Shown: piece by piece, positions 1-6,946 of the stretch
Numbering within the stretch: position 1 is the stretch's first letter
Layout: each line of letters starts with the position of its first letter
Assembly (NCBI GenBank): GCA_012728535.1
Contig: JAAYEX010000270.1
Location: 1 to 15,707 of the forward strand
From: Clostridiaceae bacterium
GTDB lineage: Bacteria; Bacillota; Clostridia; Saccharofermentanales; DTU023
Reading direction: 5' to 3'
DNA: 15,707 bases
The notes under the pieces: model-generated
Databases searched by the model: none
Seen by the model: only the letters and a program-made list of their open reading frames with translations
Told to the model about the DNA's origin: nothing
Position numbers and translations under genes: made by a program

Positions 1-1
1 G

Positions 2-166
2 GATATTTTGCATGATATCGCGATAAGAGATCTAAAAGTGTCAGAAGATGTGGACCCCTTGATGACACTTTGTTTTATGGCGCTTCCTGTTATACCGGAG
101 CTTAAAATCACGGATAAGGGACTCTTTGATGTTGTTAAGTTTGAATTTATAGATATCGAAGCATAG
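2..166 (+). CDS. 3' end of an unrecognised protein gene (partial)
   Basis: The window opens inside an open frame that runs for 54 codons and stops at TAG 164-166. The readable C-terminus contains the stretches [15 protein letters not shown] and [18 protein letters not shown] and ends in FEFIDIEA. I do not recognise the family. A weak resemblance of the DLKVS-x-x-VDPL part to the C-terminus of acetamidase/formamidase proteins was considered, but it is too short to support. That this is real coding sequence is supported by the uninterrupted frame and by the terminator hairpin that follows 27 bases after the stop. The gene converges on the dipeptidase gene. Nothing can be said about its function from this fragment. 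Confidence 0.5.
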   Translation, partial: DILHDIAIRDLKVSEDVDPLMTLCFMALPVIPELKITDKGLFDVVKFEFIDIEA

Positions 167-192
167 CTAAAAAAGCAAGATTATCAAAAATA

Positions 193-221
193 AAGGGGCT
201 GTTTTTGGCAGCCCCTTACTT
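193..221. terminator. Bidirectional intrinsic terminator between convergent genes
   Basis: A perfect 9-bp stem pairs AAGGGGCTG (193-201) with CAGCCCCTT (209-217) around a 7-base loop (TTTTTGG). On the plus strand it is followed by a short T-rich run (TTACTTTT overlapping the stem end). On the minus strand the upstream A-rich stretch CAAAAATAAA becomes a T-rich tail. It sits 27 bases after the stop of the partial plus-strand gene and 18 bases after the stop of the minus-strand dipeptidase gene, so it probably ends both transcripts. Confidence 0.8.
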
Positions 222-234
222 TTGACAAATATAA

Positions 235-2112
235 TTAATCTTCAGTCGCCAGTTTGCGGAAGGCATTACGGTAAATGCAAGTTGCAGCCATTAACTTCTC
301 GACTGAGATCCATTCATCTGCCTGATGAGCGACATCTTCATCACCAGGGAAAGCAGGTCCATAGGCACAGATATTCGGGATTGAGCGGGCATAGGTTCCA
401 CCGCCGATTGCTACTGCGCGTCCTTCAGTGCCTGTGCCTTCGTTGTAGACATCCATCAGCGTAGAGATAAGAGGAGAATCTTTGGGCAAGTATAAAGGAT
501 CCATATGGTCCTGAACAATTAGAGAGATGCCTTCCTTATCCAGTGAGTCTTTCAGCTCCTCAAGGGCGGTATCAAAATCAAAGCTGACCGGATAACGAAG
601 GGCAACCACCAATTCAGCCCTTTCATCAGTAATATTCAGGAGACCGGCATTCACAGTCGTGTTGCCGCTTTCGTCTTCAAAAGCCAGGCCAAGAGCCTTG
701 CCGTCATATTCTGCAAAATATTTGTTGTAGAAACTAAGGAAACTGTCTTCATGTCCGGAGTCGAGTAGGGAATCGACTGCCACATTAATAGCGTTGATGC
801 CAAGATCCGGGCTACTGCCGTGAGCAGTAACGCCATCAAAGTTCTCCGAAGATCCATCCCTCAGTTCGATCTTGATGCTGCTGGGTACCATATTGACTGC
901 ACTACCGGCTTTTGCAGTTGCGATCCGATCGTCCTCTGATCTTGGTATCGTAAAACGCAAACGTGCAATACCTTTTTCGGCATAGATAGCAGGGAAGTCA
1001 GCATCGGAAGTAAAGCCCATCTGTGGGATTTCTTCATGTTTTACGTAGTGGTCCATACAGGCACTTCCTGATTCTTCATCAAGACCTACTATGATACGTA
1101 TGCGTTTGTCGGGGCTGTAATCCTGATCATCCATCAGGGCTTTTGCAGCATACAAAGCAGACAGGGCCGGGCCTTTGTCGTCACTTACACCACGGGCGAT
1201 AAGTTTTCCATCTTCATGGCGCAACTCCCAGGGGTCAGCTGTCCATCCGTCACCGGCGGGGACGACGTCTAAATGACATACGCAAGCGACCATTTCAGCA
1301 GCATCTTCAGGGCCATACTCTGCATAGCCGGCCATATTATCAATATTTTTTGTACGAAAGCCCAAAGCTTCAGCCTGACCAAGAAAAACATCCAAAGCCT
1401 CAACTGTGGCTCTGCCGAAAGGTGCATCTTCTTCCTCTGTGCCTTTAACGGACGGGACAGCGCAAAGAGCAGTCAGATCGCGAATAAGCCCTTCGGTATA
1501 TCCGCTCATTTCAGCAGCAAGCGCGGTCAGCTTCTCAGGATCAGTCAGCAGATCATCTTCTTCAGCCGGCCCGTAAGCTAAAAGGTCTTCACCCTCACCA
1601 TCACGCTTCAGTATCAGAAATTCCTCACTGTCATCCTTATCAGCCATAAAGCCGGCAGTATAATCAATACCCTTTTTATCCAGGCAGTCAGGATGGGCAT
1701 AAGCATATAGACCTACATATAAAATCTCGGTTTCTGCAGGCTGACCGCAAATAATACAATTCTGGGGATTGAGCTCGTATTCCTCCAGTTTTTGTGTCAA
1801 CTGAGTGAGAAAACGTTCTATCTGTTTGGCTGTGGAATTAAAGAGAGTATCCTTGGCGCGCAAAAGAAGAAAGTTATCTGTCATTTCATAATCCACAAGC
1901 TTCAAAGAAAAGTGGCCTTCTTCAATATATTGGGAAAAATCCAGAAGATCTTCCGGAGAGATGCCTGCCAGAGGTAAAAAATAACTGCTGAGGGCATCTT
2001 GAGTCATAGCTGTGAAACAGTATCCGTTAAACTTTCCAAATACAAATTTCTCATCATCTTCAGCGTGCCAGTCATGAGCTGCCGCGAATTTAAGTAAGGC
2101 ATTAGATATCAT
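235..2112 (-). CDS. M20 family (PepV-type) dipeptidase with an N-terminal extension
   Basis: A 625-residue protein. Residues about 195-625 match the PepV/Xaa-His dipeptidase branch of the M20 zinc peptidases, which cleave dipeptides in the cytoplasm. Visible motifs are HLDVVPAGDGW (H280 and D282, metal and catalytic), GVSDDKGP (D311/D312, bridging metal ligand), DEESG (E346/E347, catalytic base and ligand), SDADFP (370-374), HGSSPDLGINA (H431, lid domain), GGGTYAR (570-576) and FPGDEDVAHQADE (H596, last ligand). Usual PepV proteins are about 460-470 residues and begin near the helix before the PSVK motif, here at about 195. The first 195 residues are therefore additional; they carry C119-x2-C122 and H140-x2-C143, and an acidic linker at about 157-195. 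The start is fixed by an AGGAG site (complement of 2119-2123) six bases upstream. The internal Met202 lacks such a site. The gene is transcribed divergently from rpsB. Function as a dipeptidase is secure at family level; the exact substrate is not. Confidence 0.88.
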   Translation of the reverse strand: MISNALLKFAAAHDWHAEDDEKFVFGKFNGYCFTAMTQDALSSYFLPLAGISPEDLLDFSQYIEEGHFSLKLVDYEMTDNFLLLRAKDTLFNSTAKQIERFLTQLTQKLEEYELNPQNCIICGQPAETEILYVGLYAYAHPDCLDKKGIDYTAGFMADKDDSEEFLILKRDGEGEDLLAYGPAEEDDLLTDPEKLTALAAEMSGYTEGLIRDLTALCAVPSVKGTEEEDAPFGRATVEALDVFLGQAEALGFRTKNIDNMAGYAEYGPEDAAEMVACVCHLDVVPAGDGWTADPWELRHEDGKLIARGVSDDKGPALSALYAAKALMDDQDYSPDKRIRIIVGLDEESGSACMDHYVKHEEIPQMGFTSDADFPAIYAEKGIARLRFTIPRSEDDRIATAKAGSAVNMVPSSIKIELRDGSSENFDGVTAHGSSPDLGINAINVAVDSLLDSGHEDSFLSFYNKYFAEYDGKALGLAFEDESGNTTVNAGLLNITDERAELVVALRYPVSFDFDTALEELKDSLDKEGISLIVQDHMDPLYLPKDSPLISTLMDVYNEGTGTEGRAVAIGGGTYARSIPNICAYGPAFPGDEDVAHQADEWISVEKLMAATCIYRNAFRKLATED

Positions 2113-2139
2113 ATGTTACTCCTGCTATAATTAGTTTTA

Positions 2140-2162
2140 CGTCAACACATGCTTAATTGACG
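2140..2162. repeat. Short inverted repeat in the divergent spacer
   Basis: CGTCAA (2140-2145) and TTGACG (2157-2162) are perfect 6-base inverted arms around 11 bases. The element lies between the dipeptidase start and the rpsB promoter region, so it could be an operator. An arm of six bases can occur by chance, and no regulator is encoded nearby. Confidence 0.25.
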
Positions 2163-2204
2163 CTCTATCCAGCTATAATCGCTGCTGGAATTAGTCTACC
2201 ATAT

Positions 2205-2233
2205 TTGCATTAAAACAAATTCTATGATATGTT
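2205..2233 (+). promoter_or_regulatory. Candidate sigma-A promoter for rpsB-tsf
   Basis: TTGCAT (2205-2210) and TATGTT (2228-2233) are separated by 17 bases and match the -35 and -10 consensus at four and four or more positions. Initiation would fall near 2240, about 12 bases before the first helix of the rpsB leader, which fits well. Competing possibilities are TATGAT at 2223-2228 and a perfect TATAAT at 2174-2179; both lack a convincing -35 box at the right distance. Confidence 0.35.
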
Positions 2234-2251
2234 TATCAGCGGAAAAACACA

Positions 2252-2321
2252 CAGTGCGCGCTTCCTGTTGCTTATTATTAATTGCTTTAGATTGCGGCGT
2301 GCTGGAGGTAAAAACAGGAGG
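2252..2321 (+). promoter_or_regulatory. Structured rpsB mRNA leader that can cover the ribosome binding site
   Basis: Two helices can be drawn. Helix 1 pairs 2252-2261 (CAGTGCGCGC) with 2294-2304 (GCGGCGTGCTG) as ten base pairs with two G-U pairs and one bulged G2296. Helix 2 pairs 2261-2269 (CTTCCTGTT) with 2313-2321 (AACAGGAGG) as nine base pairs with one G-U pair, and it hides the whole Shine-Dalgarno sequence AGGAGG (2316-2321), eight bases before the ATG. The helices interleave, so they would form a pseudoknot or compete. Ribosomal protein S2 is known to repress its own operon through the leader in enterobacteria; that this leader does the same is my inference. Confidence 0.5.
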
Positions 2322-2329
2322 AAAATTTA

Positions 2330-3109
2330 ATGTCTGTAGTTAGCATGAAACAATTGCTTGAAAGTGGTGTCCATTTTGGCCACCAAACACGTCGTTGGAA
2401 TCCCAAAATGGCTCCGTATATTTTCACAGAGCGCAACGGGATTTACATCATTGATTTACAACAAACACTGAGAAAAGTTGAAGTAGCACATCAGTTTGTT
2501 CGTGAGGTTGCTGCACGTGGTGGCAAGGTTCTTTTTGTCGGCACAAAAAAGCAGGCACAGGACTCTATTCAGGAAGAAGCAGAACGCTGTGGCATGTATT
2601 ACGTGAGTAACCGCTGGCTGGGTGGTACTTTAACCAACTTCCAGACCATCAGAAAGCGCATTGATCGTTTGCACGAATTGCGTGAAATGGATGAAAGTGA
2701 CTCATGGTCAGTTTTGCCCAAAAAGGAAGTTGCCGATTTAAGACTTGAGCTGAGCAAACTGGAAAAGAACCTCGGTGGTGTGGCGGAGATGACTGACTTG
2801 CCATCTTGTCTCTTCATCGTAGACACAAATAAAGAACACATCGCTGTGGCGGAAGCCAAGCGCCTGAATATTCCTATCGTAGCCATAGTTGATACAAACT
2901 GCGATCCTGAACCGATAGACCTGGTTATCCCGGGCAATGATGATGCCATCCGTGCGGTTAAGTTGATTACCGGCATCATGGCAGACGCAGTGATTGAAGG
3001 CCGTGAAGGAATGGACGCCGTCTCTGAACAGATCGCAGCTGCAGCCAAAGTATCAAGAGAAGCTGAAGCTGATGAAGCTTATGCAGACGAATATGATGAT
3101 GAAGATTAG
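2330..3109 (+). CDS. rpsB: 30S ribosomal protein S2
   Basis: A 259-residue protein with the full S2 sequence pattern: [19 protein letters not shown] at residues 9-27 (S2 signature), [10 protein letters not shown] at 37-46, [11 protein letters not shown] at 94-104, and the conserved core [16 protein letters not shown] at 161-176 followed by [14 protein letters not shown]2 joins the small subunit late, at the junction of head and body, and interacts with S1 or the mRNA exit region. Length is normal. The C-terminus is a strongly acidic tail rich in Glu, Asp, Ala and Tyr, common in Gram-positive S2. The start follows AGGAGG by eight bases. It is the first gene of the rpsB-tsf pair, and its translation may be controlled by the leader structure described separately. 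Confidence 0.98.
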   Translation: MSVVSMKQLLESGVHFGHQTRRWNPKMAPYIFTERNGIYIIDLQQTLRKVEVAHQFVREVAARGGKVLFVGTKKQAQDSIQEEAERCGMYYVSNRWLGGTLTNFQTIRKRIDRLHELREMDESDSWSVLPKKEVADLRLELSKLEKNLGGVAEMTDLPSCLFIVDTNKEHIAVAEAKRLNIPIVAIVDTNCDPEPIDLVIPGNDDAIRAVKLITGIMADAVIEGREGMDAVSEQIAAAAKVSREAEADEAYADEYDDED

Positions 3110-3166
3110 TTAAAGAAGAGCTATTAGAATAAGCGTGATTGTTTATCAAAGTTGAAGGTGGATAAT

Positions 3167-3817
3167 ATGAACATAACTGCACAAATGGTAAAAGAGTTGA
3201 GAGAGATGACCGGCGCCCCCATGATGGACTGTAAAAAGGCCCTGAGCGCAACTAACGGCGACATGGATGCTGCTGTTAAATGGCTGCGTGAACAAGGTAT
3301 CGCCAGTGCTGAGAAAAAAGCAGGACGCATTACAGCAGAAGGTATCGTGGATTCTTATATTCATGGAGAGGGACGCATAGGCGTCTTGATTGAAGTAAAT
3401 ATCGAAACAGACTTTGCTGCAAGGAATGAAGAATTCCGTAAGTTGGTGAAAGACCTCGCTATGCAGATAGCTGCAATGAGCCCCCGATATGTCAGAAGGG
3501 AAGAAGTTCCTCAGGACGTTATCAATCAGGAGATCGAAATCGCTAAAGAGACTGCCCGTAAGGAAGGTAAGCCTGAGCAAATCATTGAGAAGATTGCTGA
3601 AGGCAAGCTGGAAAGATACTATGCAGATTTCTGCTTGCTCGAGCAGGCTTTTATCCGTGATGACTCCAAGACCGTTGACGAAGTCGTCAAAGAGTTGATC
3701 TCCATCATAGGAGAGAATATCAGCGTACGTCGCTTTGCCCGTTTTGAGATGGGTGAGGGTCTCGAAAAGAGAGACTGCTGTGACTTTGCCGATGAGGTAG
3801 CAGCTCAGCTGAAGTAA
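3167..3817 (+). CDS. tsf: Translation elongation factor Ts
   Basis: EF-Ts is the guanine nucleotide exchange factor that releases GDP from EF-Tu. I place the start at ATG 3167, giving 216 residues ([16 protein letters not shown]), because GAAGGTGG at 3154-3161 sits five bases before it; an in-frame TTG at 3152 would overlap that site. Motifs are the UBA-like N-terminal helix with [12 protein letters not shown] (residues 15-26), the second signature around [15 protein letters not shown] (45-59) and the EF-Tu contact [10 protein letters not shown] (81-90). The length is that of the short form common in Firmicutes, not the roughly 280 residues of E. coli. It follows rpsB after 57 bases and is closed by a strong terminator. 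Confidence 0.97.
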   Translation: MNITAQMVKELREMTGAPMMDCKKALSATNGDMDAAVKWLREQGIASAEKKAGRITAEGIVDSYIHGEGRIGVLIEVNIETDFAARNEEFRKLVKDLAMQIAAMSPRYVRREEVPQDVINQEIEIAKETARKEGKPEQIIEKIAEGKLERYYADFCLLEQAFIRDDSKTVDEVVKELISIIGENISVRRFARFEMGEGLEKRDCCDFADEVAAQLK

Positions 3818-3831
3818 AAATATGACTTAAG

Positions 3832-3861
3832 AAAGAAGGTTCATATGAGCCTTCTTTTTTT
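3832..3861 (+). terminator. Strong intrinsic terminator after tsf
   Basis: AAGAAGGTTC (3833-3842) pairs with GAGCCTTCTT (3847-3856) around an ATAT loop: ten base pairs with one G-U, extended by A3832-T3857. A run of seven T residues (3855-3861) follows immediately. It is the best terminator in the window and lies between tsf and pyrH, so rpsB-tsf is probably a separate unit, and downstream genes receive read-through or use another promoter. Confidence 0.88.
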
Positions 3862-3893
3862 ATACTTAAAAATGAATCCGCGAGGTGAGTATT

Positions 3894-4604
3894 ATGGCAA
3901 ATTACCAACGTATACTACTTAAAATATCCGGCGAGTTTTTGGCCGGTGAAAAAGAGAGTGGCATCGATAATGAGACTTTAATAAAAATCAGTGAAGTTGT
4001 AGCTAAGCTAAGCAATGAAGGGTACGAGATGGCAATTGTCGTCGGCGGTGGTAATTTTTGGCGTGGGCGTGATTACAAAGATATGGATCGTGTGACAGCC
4101 GATCAAATCGGAATGCTGGGAACGACCATGAATGCTCTGGCCCTGTCTGATGCGTTGGAGCAAAGAAGTGTTGTTACCCGTGTTATGAATGCGGTAGAAA
4201 TGCCGAAAATAAGTGAATCCTTCATACGTAAACGTGCTGTTCGTCATCTGGAAAAGAAACGTGTTGTGATTTTCGCGGGCGGTACGGGAAATCCATTTTT
4301 TACTACAGATTCCGCAGCTGCATTACGTGCTTCAGAAATCAACGCTGATGTGATTTTGAAAGCGACCCTTGTTAACGGGGTTTACGATAAGGATCCTAAG
4401 ATTTATTCTGATGCAAAAATGTATACAAAACTCACTTACAGTCAGGTGCTGAGTGAGGAATTAAATGTGATTGACGCAACTGCGGCAGCTCTTTGCCGGG
4501 ACAACAATATGAAACTGATTGTTTTCAATCTCAACGATCCTAATAATATATCGCGTATTGCACAAGGTGAGCCGATCGGTACTCTGGTAACAGTTGAAGA
4601 ATAA
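3894..4604 (+). CDS. pyrH: Uridylate (UMP) kinase
   Basis: Bacterial UMP kinase of the amino acid kinase fold, hexameric and cytoplasmic, phosphorylating UMP to UDP in pyrimidine synthesis. The protein has 236 residues from ATG 3894, preceded by GAGGTGA (3882-3888) with a five-base gap. An upstream in-frame GTG at 3885 lies inside that site and is rejected. Motifs are LLKISGEFL (8-16, phosphate-binding Lys), VVGGGNFWRG (49-58), DRVTADQIGMLGTTMNALAL (65-84, UMP contact), FAGGTGNPFFTTDSAAALRA (127-146) and NGVYDKDP (161-168). Length is typical (235-240). It lies only 32 bases after the terminator U-tract, which leaves little room for a promoter; a TATACT box at 3861-3866 without a clear -35 is the only hint. 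Confidence 0.97.
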   Translation: MANYQRILLKISGEFLAGEKESGIDNETLIKISEVVAKLSNEGYEMAIVVGGGNFWRGRDYKDMDRVTADQIGMLGTTMNALALSDALEQRSVVTRVMNAVEMPKISESFIRKRAVRHLEKKRVVIFAGGTGNPFFTTDSAAALRASEINADVILKATLVNGVYDKDPKIYSDAKMYTKLTYSQVLSEELNVIDATAAALCRDNNMKLIVFNLNDPNNISRIAQGEPIGTLVTVEE

Positions 4605-4617
4605 ACTTGAAAAGTAT

Positions 4618-4643
4618 TTCAGCATGGAAGTGCTGAATTTGTT
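4618..4643 (+). terminator. Weak hairpin between pyrH and frr (possible attenuator or processing site)
   Basis: TTCAGCA (4618-4624) pairs perfectly with TGCTGAA (4631-4637) around a six-base loop. The following TTTGTT is a poor U-tract and the stem is AT-rich, so efficient termination is unlikely. It lies 13 bases after the pyrH stop. It may trim or stabilise the 3' end of pyrH mRNA. Confidence 0.35.
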
Positions 4644-4689
4644 AAAATGAAAATCGTATTAAATTGATCCTATGAGCAGGAGGTACAAG

Positions 4690-5262
4690 ATGGCTAATAT
4701 AGAATATACAAGTAAGTCTTTAGCCCCATTTGAAGAAAAAATGAAAAAAACCATATCCGTCCTGAAAAGTGAATTTCAGACTATCCGGGCCGGCAGAGCA
4801 AACCCCCGTATACTGGATAACATTTCTGTTTCCTATTATGGAGTAGATACACCGCTTAATCAGGTTGCAAACATACAGGTGCCTGAAGCACGTATGCTTA
4901 TGATTACTCCCTGGGACAAGACTCTCTTAAAAGAGCTGGAACGCGCTGTCCAGGCTTCAAATATCGGCATCCATCCAATGAATGACGGTCAGAGCCTGCG
5001 ACTGGTTTTTCCGCCTTTAACGGAAGAGAGACGTCAGGAACTGACGCGTGATGTTTCCCAGATGGGTGAAGATGCAAAGGTTTCAGTGCGCAATATTCGC
5101 CGGGAAGCGATTGATCTTTATAAGAAATATCTAAAAGAAAGTGATATCTCAGAAAACCTTTACTACACGGTAGAAGCGGATATTCAAAAACTGACTGATC
5201 GCTACGTAGAGCTTGTTGATATAGCTGTCAGCGAGAAAAACGAAGAGCTGATGGAGATCTGA
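4690..5262 (+). CDS. frr: Ribosome recycling factor
   Basis: RRF works with EF-G to split post-termination ribosomes. The protein has 190 residues from ATG 4690, preceded by a near-perfect AGGAGGT (4678-4684) five bases away; an in-frame ATG at 4672 lies upstream of that site and is rejected. Conserved stretches are TIRAGRANPRILD (31-43), PLNQVANIQVPEARML (55-70), ITPWDKTLLKELE (72-84), NDGQSLRLVFPPLTEERR (98-115) and the helix ending IQKLTDRYVELVD (165-177). These give the tRNA-like L shape: a three-helix bundle (about 1-30 and 105-185) and a beta domain between. Length is close to the usual 185. It follows pyrH by 85 bases. Confidence 0.97.
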   Translation: MANIEYTSKSLAPFEEKMKKTISVLKSEFQTIRAGRANPRILDNISVSYYGVDTPLNQVANIQVPEARMLMITPWDKTLLKELERAVQASNIGIHPMNDGQSLRLVFPPLTEERRQELTRDVSQMGEDAKVSVRNIRREAIDLYKKYLKESDISENLYYTVEADIQKLTDRYVELVDIAVSEKNEELMEI

Positions 5263-5267
5263 TCTTC

Positions 5268-6002
5268 ATGCCAAAGGCAAGTGACGGGCATCAGGAAGCT
5301 CTTTTGCAGCATTTGGCTGTGATTATGGACGGCAATGGCCGTTGGGCACAAAAACGGGGCTTAGCCCGTACTGCCGGCCATCGTTATGGTGCTGAAAAAC
5401 TATACGATCTATGTGTCATGTGTATTAAGCGCGGGATAAAATACGTGACAGTCTTTGCTTTTTCAACCGAAAACTGGCAGCGACCGGAAGCAGAAGTATC
5501 ACAAATCATGGATCTTTTCATTTATTTCTTTAACAAGTATAAAGATGAAATGAAAAAAGAGGGCATACGTCTTAGATTCTCAGGTGTTAAAGATGAATTG
5601 CCAGACCGGGTGAAGGATACTATTACAGAGGCTGAGTCAACATCTGAGACCCGCAAGACCCTGCAATTGATTCTCGCTTTCAATTACGGTGGCAGAAGAG
5701 AAATAGTTGAAAGCAGCAAGAAAATCATTGCTGCTGTTCAAAGAGGTGAGCTTGATCCGGATGATCTGGACGAGGAAAAGTTTCGGGACTACTTGTACTT
5801 GCCTGATGTTCCTGATCCGGACCTGATCATCAGACCAAGCGGAGAACAACGTTTGTCGAATTTTTTGCTCTGGCAGGGAGCATATTCCGAGCTTTACTTT
5901 GCTAAGGTTCTCTGGCCCGACTTCACAGAAAATACACTGGACAAAGCCCTGAATGAATTCGCTAAGCGCGACCGTCGTTTCGGAGCTATAGAAAAAGAGT
6001 AA
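5268..6002 (+). CDS. uppS: Isoprenyl transferase, probably undecaprenyl diphosphate synthase
   Basis: Cis-prenyltransferase that adds isopentenyl units to farnesyl diphosphate, making the C55 lipid carrier for peptidoglycan; peripheral to the membrane. The protein has 244 residues. Motifs are HLAVIMDGNGRWAQKRG (15-31, with catalytic Asp21 that anchors Mg and diphosphate), FAFSTENWQRP (63-73), LAFNYGGRREI (136-146), IRPSGEQRLSNFLLWQ (188-203, IPP-binding Arg and Ser) and YSELYF with WPDF (206-219). The start ATG is five bases after the frr stop. The best ribosome site, GGAG at 5253-5256, is inside frr and eleven bases away, so translation is probably coupled to frr. Product chain length is inferred from context. 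Confidence 0.95.
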   Translation: MPKASDGHQEALLQHLAVIMDGNGRWAQKRGLARTAGHRYGAEKLYDLCVMCIKRGIKYVTVFAFSTENWQRPEAEVSQIMDLFIYFFNKYKDEMKKEGIRLRFSGVKDELPDRVKDTITEAESTSETRKTLQLILAFNYGGRREIVESSKKIIAAVQRGELDPDDLDEEKFRDYLYLPDVPDPDLIIRPSGEQRLSNFLLWQGAYSELYFAKVLWPDFTENTLDKALNEFAKRDRRFGAIEKE

Positions 6003-6029
6003 GCAGGAGCAGATCTTGCCGGAGGGGAT

Positions 6030-6944
6030 ATGAATTCGGAATTACAAATACGCGTTAGAACAGCTGTGATGATAGGTCTTGTCATGCTGGCATTTCTGAT
6101 ACCGGGTTATTGGCTGCCGTTCATTCCGCTACTGCTGTTTTTTGTTGTTACTTATCTGTCTACATTGGAAAAAGGCAGGGCCTTATCCAGGCGCTTGCCA
6201 ATGCTGAGCGACAGGGGCCCTGCTTTGGCCAGCATTTTGCTGGTCCTTCCTATGCTTTACTTTATTCCGCAAGGTTGGTTTATACGGGGGATTCCGGCAA
6301 AAAGTGTGAGAGTAGCTGCTCCCATCATAGCTCCGCGTTTAATTGCAGCTTACGCGATCGCACTTGTTCTTGTTTGTTTTTTCTGGGTTTTAATAGCTGC
6401 CTTGAAAAAAGGAGTAGAACAACTGCCTTTCTCTGTTTTTGAAGTCTTTATGATTCTAACGAGCACTGTCCCGCTGGCAGCATTAATTACGTTATTCTAT
6501 GGCATACCTGATGGATTCTTCTGGGTCTTGTTAGCTGTCTTTACTCCCTGGATCTCTGATACATTCTCTTACTTCGTCGGAAGTTATTTCGGTCAGCAAA
6601 AAATGGCAGACAAAATCAGTGCCAAGAAGACCTGGGAAGGTACTTTGGGCGGTATTGTAGGGACATGGATATTCTATCTGCTATATTTCACCCTGATTTT
6701 GGGTCCAAAATTGAAGATGTCGACCTGGCTTTCCATAGCCATGGCCATTGTTGTCGGCCTGGTGATGAGTCTGGTATCTACAGCAGGAGATCTATTTGCA
6801 TCAGCAATTAAACGCTGGTGCAGGATTAAGGACTTCGGCAGCCTTTTACCGGGACACGGTGGCCTTACAGATCGCTTTGACAGCATGTCTTGGACGATGC
6901 CTGCTGTTCTTTTGTTGGCGCTTCTGACACATAATTTTTTGTAG
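6030..6944 (+). CDS. cdsA: Phosphatidate cytidylyltransferase (CDP-diacylglycerol synthase)
   Basis: Integral membrane enzyme that makes CDP-diacylglycerol from CTP and phosphatidate, the precursor of phosphatidylglycerol and related lipids. The protein has 304 residues with about eight hydrophobic segments (near 12-44, 65-80, 100-124, 136-158, 162-184, 205-224, 234-255 and 288-304). Signatures are WISDTFSYFVGSYFG (174-188), KISAKKTWEG (195-204), and the C-terminal family motif spanning 250-285 with STAGDLFASAIKR, KDFGSLLPGHGG and DRFDS. GGAGGGG (6021-6027) stands just before the ATG. It is 27 bases after uppS; the uppS-cdsA-dxr order is standard in bacteria. Confidence 0.95.
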   Translation: MNSELQIRVRTAVMIGLVMLAFLIPGYWLPFIPLLLFFVVTYLSTLEKGRALSRRLPMLSDRGPALASILLVLPMLYFIPQGWFIRGIPAKSVRVAAPIIAPRLIAAYAIALVLVCFFWVLIAALKKGVEQLPFSVFEVFMILTSTVPLAALITLFYGIPDGFFWVLLAVFTPWISDTFSYFVGSYFGQQKMADKISAKKTWEGTLGGIVGTWIFYLLYFTLILGPKLKMSTWLSIAMAIVVGLVMSLVSTAGDLFASAIKRWCRIKDFGSLLPGHGGLTDRFDSMSWTMPAVLLLALLTHNFL

Positions 6945-6946
6945 AA

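Noticed and set aside
2..166. Assigning the leading fragment to the acetamidase/formamidase family
   Set aside because: Only a few positions (DLKVS, VDPL) look alike and the rest of the C-terminus does not fit; too short to call.
2174..2179. Perfect TATAAT as the rpsB promoter -10
   Set aside because: No acceptable -35 box 16-18 bases upstream; the nearby TTGACG is only 11 bases away. Kept only as an alternative.
2599..3048. 149-codon minus-strand open frame within rpsB
   Set aside because: Composition is Ser/Ala/Arg-rich as expected for an antisense shadow; rpsB is certain on the plus strand.
4618..4643. Calling the pyrH-frr hairpin a full terminator
   Set aside because: The stem is short and AT-rich and the U-tract is interrupted; listed as weak only.
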